Shown piece after piece: positions 5,684-10,043 of a DNA stretch of 10,043 nucleotides. The DNA comes from Rickettsia typhi (lineage in GTDB: Bacteria; Pseudomonadota; Gammaproteobacteria; Burkholderiales; Burkholderiaceae_C), in the NCBI GenBank assembly GCA_943325485.2, contig CALPPP020000030.1, forward strand, positions 1 through 10,043, read 5' to 3'. Made by a program: the position numbers and the translations under genes. The notes under the pieces are model-generated. The model saw only the letters and a program-made list of their open reading frames with translations. It made no database searches and was not told where the DNA came from. Positions within the stretch are counted from its first letter, which is position 1. Every line of letters starts with the position of its first letter.

Positions 5684-8071
5684 ATGCTTTCCTCCGACCC
5701 TTCTCGCGCCGGTATTGCGCACTCTTTAAACAGTCCTTTGCTGCAGGGTTTGAATGATGAGCAATTGGCAGCTGTCACCTTGCCTGCCCAGCACGCCCTC
5801 ATACTGGCAGGTGCTGGTTCGGGCAAAACCCGTGTGTTGACCACCCGCATTGCTTGGCTATTGCAAACCCGTCAAGCCAGTGCCGGCAGTTTGATGGCGG
5901 TGACCTTCACCAACAAGGCCGCCAAAGAGATGTTGACGCGATTGAGCGCCATGTTGCCAGTCAATGTGCGTGGCATGTGGATTGGCACTTTCCACGGCTT
6001 ATGCAACCGTTTTTTGCGAGCACATTGGAAATTAGCCAACTTGCCTCAATCGTTTCAAATTTTGGATACCCAAGACCAGTTGTCAGCGGTCAAGCGATTG
6101 GTCAAGCAGCACAATATTGATGATGAGCGCTTTCCACCCAAGCAGTTGCAGTGGTTTATTGCTGGTTGCAAAGAAGACGGTCAGCGTCCCAAGGACGTGC
6201 AAGTGCGCGATGCAGAGACGCGCCAAAAGGTGGAGATCTACCAACTGTATGAAGACCAGTGCCAGCGAGAAGGGGTGGTTGACTTTGGCGAGTTGATGTT
6301 GCGCAGTTATGAGCTATTGCGTGACAACGATGCTTTAAGAGAGCATTACCAACAGCGCTTCACGCATATATTGATTGATGAGTTTCAAGACACCAACCGA
6401 CTTCAATACGCTTGGATCAAATTGCTCACTGGCCCACACAGCGCCGTTTTGGCGGTGGGAGATGACGATCAAAGTATTTATGCTTTTCGCGGTGCACGGG
6501 TGGGCAATATGACTGACTTTGTGCGCGAGTATGCGGTCCAACACCAAATCAAACTCGAGCAAAACTACCGCAGCCATAGCCATATTTTGGATACCGCCAA
6601 TGAACTCATCAAACACAACAAAACCCGCTTAGGAAAAAATCTGCACACCACCCAAGGTGCGGGTGAGTTGGTTAGGGTGATGGAGTCCACGGGCGACTTG
6701 GCTGAGGCGCACTGGATGGTGGATGAAATCAAACAACTGTTGCGCGATGGTCGCGACGGGGACGGTAGCAAAGGGGTGGCTACACGCAGTGAAGTGGCGG
6801 TGCTTTACCGCAGCAATGCCCAAAGCCGTGTGATTGAGACGGCGCTTTTCAATGCTGCCATGCCTTACCGTGTGTATGGTGGTTTGCGGTTTTTCGAGCG
6901 GGCTGAAATCAAACATGCTTTGGCGTATTTGCGCTTGCTAGAAAACCCGCGTGACGACACCAGCTTTTTGCGGGTGGTGAATTTCCCGCCACGTGGCATA
7001 GGTGCACGCAGCATCGAGCAATTGCAAGACGCTGCGCGTGCCACTGGTTGTGCCTTGCATGATGCGGTCAGTACCATCGCTGGCAAAGCGGGCGCCAATT
7101 TGGCAGCCTTTGTTGCCAAGATCGATGTGCTGCGTGAGCAAACGCAGGGGCAAACACTGCGGCAAATCATCGAGTTGGTGTTAGACCACAGCAAATTGAT
7201 TGAGCATTACCAAGCTGAGCGCGAAGGCGCGGACAGGGTGGAGAACTTGCAAGAGTTGGTCAACGCGGCAGAAAGCTTTGTCACCCAAGAAGGCTTTGGT
7301 AAAGATGCGGTGGCTTTGCCAGTGGACGAAGCCATGCAAAGTCAAGTGGATTTTGCGGCCGCGCAAGCTGCACGCGGTGAGGTCAGTACCCCCAACGATG
7401 AAACCGGCGAAACCTTGTCGCCTTTGGTGGCGTTTTTAACCCATGCCGCCTTGGAGTCAGGCGACAACCAAGCGCAGGCTGGCCAAGACGCGGTGCAGTT
7501 GATGACGGTACATGCGGCCAAGGGCTTGGAGTTTGATTGTGTGTTCATCACGGGTTTGGAAGAAGGTTTGTTCCCCCATGAAAACGCCATGAGTGACTTT
7601 GAGGGGCTGGAAGAAGAACGTCGCCTCATGTATGTGGCCATCACCCGTGCTCGCAAGCGGCTTTACCTTAGCCACTCGCAAACCCGCATGCTGCATGGCC
7701 AAACCCGCTACAACATCAAGAGCCGTTTCTTTGAAGAGATGCCTGAGCACACGCTCAAGTGGTTAACGCCACAAACAGGTTTGGCTCCTGCGATGTGGGG
7801 TTCAAGGCCTGCAAGCTTTGGCCAGTCCGACAACCAACGTGCAGGCTTCTACACGGCCACCCCACCAGCAGTGCCACAGCGAGCAGCGGCGCAGGCCAGT
7901 GGCCCCAATGCGTGGGTACGTGCTGGCTTGCAAGTGTTTCATACCAAATTTGGCGAGGGCGCTGTGGTCTCCGTCGAGGGTCTGGGAGAAGATGCGCGTG
8001 CACAGGTGAAATTTGCGCGGCATGGCGTGAAGTGGTTGGCCTTGTCGGTGGCCAAGTTGACGCAGGTTTAA
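5684..8071 (+). CDS. uvrD: UvrD/PcrA-family superfamily 1A DNA helicase
   Basis: A 795-residue 3'-5' DNA helicase. UvrD unwinds DNA in nucleotide-excision and mismatch repair and strips recombinase filaments. Motifs appear in order: Q-motif region LNDEQLAAV (23-31), Walker A AGAGSGKT (42-49), motif Ia TFTNKAAKEM (74-83), motif Ic GTFHGLC (101-107), Walker B IDEFQDT (231-237), motif III GDDDQSIYAFRGA (259-271), motif IV LEQNYRS (291-297), motif V MTVHAAKGLEFD (about 606-617) and motif VI ERRLMYVAITRARKRL (about 644-659). The last ~45 residues (KFGEGAVVSVEG...) form the Tudor-like tail of UvrD/PcrA, which argues against Rep. It is somewhat longer than the ~720 residues of E. coli UvrD. The ATG at 5684 has no Shine-Dalgarno. 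The TAA stop overlaps that of the convergent membrane-protein gene. Confidence 0.94.
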   Translation: MLSSDPSRAGIAHSLNSPLLQGLNDEQLAAVTLPAQHALILAGAGSGKTRVLTTRIAWLLQTRQASAGSLMAVTFTNKAAKEMLTRLSAMLPVNVRGMWIGTFHGLCNRFLRAHWKLANLPQSFQILDTQDQLSAVKRLVKQHNIDDERFPPKQLQWFIAGCKEDGQRPKDVQVRDAETRQKVEIYQLYEDQCQREGVVDFGELMLRSYELLRDNDALREHYQQRFTHILIDEFQDTNRLQYAWIKLLTGPHSAVLAVGDDDQSIYAFRGARVGNMTDFVREYAVQHQIKLEQNYRSHSHILDTANELIKHNKTRLGKNLHTTQGAGELVRVMESTGDLAEAHWMVDEIKQLLRDGRDGDGSKGVATRSEVAVLYRSNAQSRVIETALFNAAMPYRVYGGLRFFERAEIKHALAYLRLLENPRDDTSFLRVVNFPPRGIGARSIEQLQDAARATGCALHDAVSTIAGKAGANLAAFVAKIDVLREQTQGQTLRQIIELVLDHSKLIEHYQAEREGADRVENLQELVNAAESFVTQEGFGKDAVALPVDEAMQSQVDFAAAQAARGEVSTPNDETGETLSPLVAFLTHAALESGDNQAQAGQDAVQLMTVHAAKGLEFDCVFITGLEEGLFPHENAMSDFEGLEEERRLMYVAITRARKRLYLSHSQTRMLHGQTRYNIKSRFFEEMPEHTLKWLTPQTGLAPAMWGSRPASFGQSDNQRAGFYTATPPAVPQRAAAQASGPNAWVRAGLQVFHTKFGEGAVVSVEGLGEDARAQVKFARHGVKWLALSVAKLTQV

Positions 8072-8844
8072 GCCAGCACAGGTTCGCTGACAAAACAGTC
8101 TCTGAAACTGAAGTAGCAAGACGTGAAAAACATCGCCGACATCATCAACATGGCGGGCAATAACAGCATCAAAGTGAGTTGACCATCGTCCGTCAGCATG
8201 CTGATAATGCTCAAGATCAAGCTGGTGGTGACAAATATCAAGGCCCAAGTCAAGCCAAACAGCGCAAAAGCACGCCAGTTGCTGATACACGCCACGATGC
8301 TAAAAAACAGGCTTTTCGCAACAGGCTGTTTATGCCAATGAATCAGCGCAGGGGCATGCCAGAACAAAGCCGATAGTGGCAAATACAGCAGCAGTGACAA
8401 CATCACTGCGTCTTGAAAACGGCTGTCAGTGGCGATGGTTTCATTGATTTCGCCACCCAATAAATACATGCGGGCAAATTCACCCCCATCGAGCAAAGAA
8501 GACAAAGCCAACATCACGCAAAACAACATGGCATAGCAAAAGCCAATCACCAGCATGCGTTGGGACTGAAGAGGACCTTCACGAAATCCTATGAACAATA
8601 CTGAAGGCATGGGGAATTTACCGAGCACGGCTTCACGCGACGCTGCCATCAAACCCAGCGACATCGTGGGCAAAAGGATCAAGCCGGCAAAGGCCCCGAC
8701 ATAGGGAAGCAACGAGGTCAGAGATATAAGCCCTAGAAAAACAAAAAACAAACCACTCAGGGCCAGGGGTTGGCGCCAAAAAGTGCGAATGCCCTCTTTG
8801 ACCCAAGCCACGCCAGTACGTGCAGTAACAATTTGAAGCTTCAT
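8068..8844 (-). CDS. Polytopic inner-membrane protein, BPSS1780-like family
   Basis: A 258-residue integral membrane protein of unknown function. The N-terminus, ARTGVAWVKEGIRTFWRQP (8-26), resembles the short amphipathic opening of the betaproteobacterial BPSS1780 family. Hydrophobic segments lie at about 26-46, 50-68, 97-117, 146-166, 193-216 and 223-246, suggesting six membrane spans. I see no signal peptide, catalytic motif or ligand-binding signature. The ATG lies 3 nt after the thrB stop (TGACCCATG) with no independent Shine-Dalgarno, so it is probably translated by re-initiation from thrB. Its stop TAA overlaps the helicase stop. The pairing with a soluble amino-acid kinase gives no strong functional hint. 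The family assignment is from recall of the pattern. Confidence 0.75.
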   Translation of the reverse strand: MKLQIVTARTGVAWVKEGIRTFWRQPLALSGLFFVFLGLISLTSLLPYVGAFAGLILLPTMSLGLMAASREAVLGKFPMPSVLFIGFREGPLQSQRMLVIGFCYAMLFCVMLALSSLLDGGEFARMYLLGGEINETIATDSRFQDAVMLSLLLYLPLSALFWHAPALIHWHKQPVAKSLFFSIVACISNWRAFALFGLTWALIFVTTSLILSIISMLTDDGQLTLMLLLPAMLMMSAMFFTSCYFSFRDCFVSEPVLA

Positions 8845-8847
8845 GGG

Positions 8848-9798
8848 TCAGAGTGTGACAGGGTTGTGCAAACGAGCGAGAAGTACGCGTTCAAAATGCC
8901 CAGGGTCATGGGCTTGCAGCAGGCTGGCCTCTCGGGGCAAATGAAAATCCCACAGACGGGAAATCCAAAAACGCAATGCTGCAGCACGCAGCATGGGATT
9001 GAAAAGCGCTCTCTCAGCAGCTGACAAAGGTCGAACCGATTCATAGCCCTGCAGCATGGCAGTCAAATGTTCTGGGTGAAACGCACCGCTTGCTAAATCG
9101 ATACACCAGTCGTTCAGGCACACGCCCAAGTCGAACAACCAACTGTCGACGCCGGCGAAATAAAAATCAAATACACCGCTTAACTGATCGTCAACAAACA
9201 TCACATTGTTACGGAAGGCATCGGCATGGACTGCGCCTTTAGGCAAAGCCGTGTAGGCAAAAGAGGATTGAACATGGTTTTGAAAAGCCAGCTCATGCTG
9301 CAAGATGGTTGCTTGCGCTTTGTTCAGGAATGGCAAGATGTCTGGAACGGTTTGGTTCCACCACGACAGGCCTCGCAAATTGGGTTGTTGGTTTTCATAG
9401 CTGCGGGCAGTCAGGTGCATATGTGCCAGGGTTGTGCCCATGGCATGGCAATGCGCAGGGCTGGGCTCTAACTGCGAGCTACCTTCCAAACGATTGACAA
9501 CAGCGGCTGGTTTGCCTGCGACGCTGAGCAAGATATCACCTTGGGCATTGGCTTGCGGTGCGGGCACAGCGATGCCTTGGTCGGCCAGATGCTTCATCAG
9601 ATACAAATAAAAAGGCAGTTGCTCGCGATTGAGTCGCTCAAACAAGGTCAGAACGTACTCGCCTTGGTTGGTGGTCAAAAAATAATTGGTGTTTTCAATG
9701 CCGCTGCTGATGCCTTCCAACGAGATCAACTCGCCAAGAGAAAGATCTGCCAATAAATCGCGGGCTTGCTGCTCAGAAACTTCGGTGAAAACGGCCAT
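8848..9798 (-). CDS. thrB: Homoserine kinase type II (APH-fold)
   Basis: A 316-residue kinase of the aminoglycoside-phosphotransferase/choline-kinase fold, the ThrB form used by many alpha-, beta- and gammaproteobacteria in place of the GHMP-fold ThrB of E. coli. It phosphorylates L-homoserine with ATP for threonine synthesis. Seen motifs: GIENTNYFL (33-41), the nucleotide-binding loop YVLTLFE (48-54), the catalytic HADAFRNN (191-198, with H191, D193 and N198), the DFY metal-binding triad beginning at D211, and DSWLFDLGVCLNDW (218-231). Length and N-terminus MAVFTEVS are typical, supporting the ATG at 9798, although its Shine-Dalgarno is weak. It is divergent from polA and followed 3 nt later by the membrane-protein gene. 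No other threonine genes are in view. Confidence 0.92.
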   Translation of the reverse strand: MAVFTEVSEQQARDLLADLSLGELISLEGISSGIENTNYFLTTNQGEYVLTLFERLNREQLPFYLYLMKHLADQGIAVPAPQANAQGDILLSVAGKPAAVVNRLEGSSQLEPSPAHCHAMGTTLAHMHLTARSYENQQPNLRGLSWWNQTVPDILPFLNKAQATILQHELAFQNHVQSSFAYTALPKGAVHADAFRNNVMFVDDQLSGVFDFYFAGVDSWLFDLGVCLNDWCIDLASGAFHPEHLTAMLQGYESVRPLSAAERALFNPMLRAAALRFWISRLWDFHLPREASLLQAHDPGHFERVLLARLHNPVTL

Positions 9799-9836
9799 GG
9801 TGGATTAAGTTGAGCGGCTACTGGAAAGAGACCGGA

Positions 9837-9852
9837 GATTGTAGGCACAATC
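9837..9852. promoter_or_regulatory. Inverted repeat forming back-to-back -10 elements between thrB and polA
   Basis: GATTGT (9837-9842) and ACAATC (9847-9852) form a perfect 6-bp inverted repeat around a 4-nt AGGC spacer. On the minus strand it contains TACAAT (9843-9838), a good -10 for thrB giving a ~33-nt leader. On the plus strand it gives CACAAT (9846-9851), a poorer -10, 7 nt before the polA ATG. The two promoters would thus overlap and compete for polymerase. Clear -35 hexamers are not seen on either side. The symmetry could alternatively be a small operator. Confidence 0.4.
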
Positions 9853-9858
9853 CTTCCC

Positions 9859-10043
9859 ATGCAAGACACACCCACCCTGTTGCTGGTTGACGGTTCCAGC
9901 TATTTGTACCGCGCTTTTCATGCCATGCCCGATTTGCGGGTGGACCGCAACGACCCTGCCAGCCAAGCCACGGGCGCGATTCGTGGCATGGTCAATATGC
10001 TGCAAAGCCTGCGCCGCGAATACCCCACGCACCATGCGGTGTG
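9859..10043 (+). CDS. polA: DNA polymerase I, N-terminal 61 residues (3' end outside window)
   Basis: The start of DNA polymerase I, the repair and Okazaki-fragment-processing polymerase. The visible part belongs to the 5'-3' exonuclease (FEN-like) domain. [19 protein letters not shown] (6-24) contains the first metal-binding aspartate (D11) and the family's [10 protein letters not shown] signature. [11 protein letters not shown] (38-48) matches the next conserved helix. The ATG at 9859 is at the usual N-terminus. It has no Shine-Dalgarno, and a -10-like CACAAT lies 7 nt upstream. The frame is open to the right edge at 10043. Confidence 0.95.
   Translation, partial: MQDTPTLLLVDGSSYLYRAFHAMPDLRVDRNDPASQATGAIRGMVNMLQSLRREYPTHHAV

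Noticed and set aside
1..10043. CRISPR arrays, tRNA/rRNA genes, insertion sequences, phage genes or a novel multi-gene defence system
   Set aside because: No regularly spaced repeats, RNA-gene signatures, transposase motifs or unexplained gene clusters were seen. Apart from the toxin-antitoxin pair and one membrane protein, every gene belongs to a known housekeeping family.

Overview
This window looks like an ordinary chromosomal segment of a betaproteobacterium, most likely Burkholderiales and probably Comamonadaceae (a Limnohabitans- or Rhodoferax-like organism). The basis is the moderate GC content, the B-type aconitase, the Firmicute-style short GMP reductase, the membrane protein resembling the BPSS1780 family, and the polA / type-II homoserine kinase / membrane protein / UvrD neighbourhood. 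The taxonomic call is inference from recognition, not from a search.

Left part (1-1232): the 3' end of acnB (aconitase B, TCA cycle) runs rightwards. It meets a leftward toxin-antitoxin pair, a ribbon-helix-helix antitoxin followed by a VapC-type PIN-domain RNase. The acnB and vapC stop codons overlap. The pair has its own AT-rich upstream region and is the only accessory-looking unit in the window.

Middle part (1233-5635): four tightly packed leftward genes, in transcription order guaC (GMP reductase), trhP/yegQ (tRNA U34 hydroxylation), a dihydropyrimidinase/hydantoinase (hydA), and allA (ureidoglycolate lyase). Gaps are 10 nt, 31 nt and a 1-nt overlap, so a single operon is likely. Three of the four enzymes act on nucleotides or on products of nucleobase breakdown. 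A textbook intrinsic terminator lies on the same strand just upstream of the guaC ribosome binding site. It suggests either attenuation of the operon or the end of a short leader or antisense transcript.

Right part (5672-10043): a rightward UvrD-family DNA helicase converges, again with overlapping stop codons, on a leftward pair made of thrB (type-II homoserine kinase, threonine synthesis) and a polytopic membrane protein. Divergently from thrB, polA (DNA polymerase I) begins and runs off the right edge. The uvrD and polA starts each lack a Shine-Dalgarno sequence and have a -10-like hexamer 6-7 nt before the ATG, consistent with leaderless mRNAs.

I found no rRNA, tRNA, CRISPR array, insertion sequence or clearly novel multi-gene system. 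No gene-free stretch exceeds about 120 nt. The points most worth checking are the guaC leader terminator, the hydA-allA coupling, the two 4-nt convergent stop overlaps and the leaderless starts.
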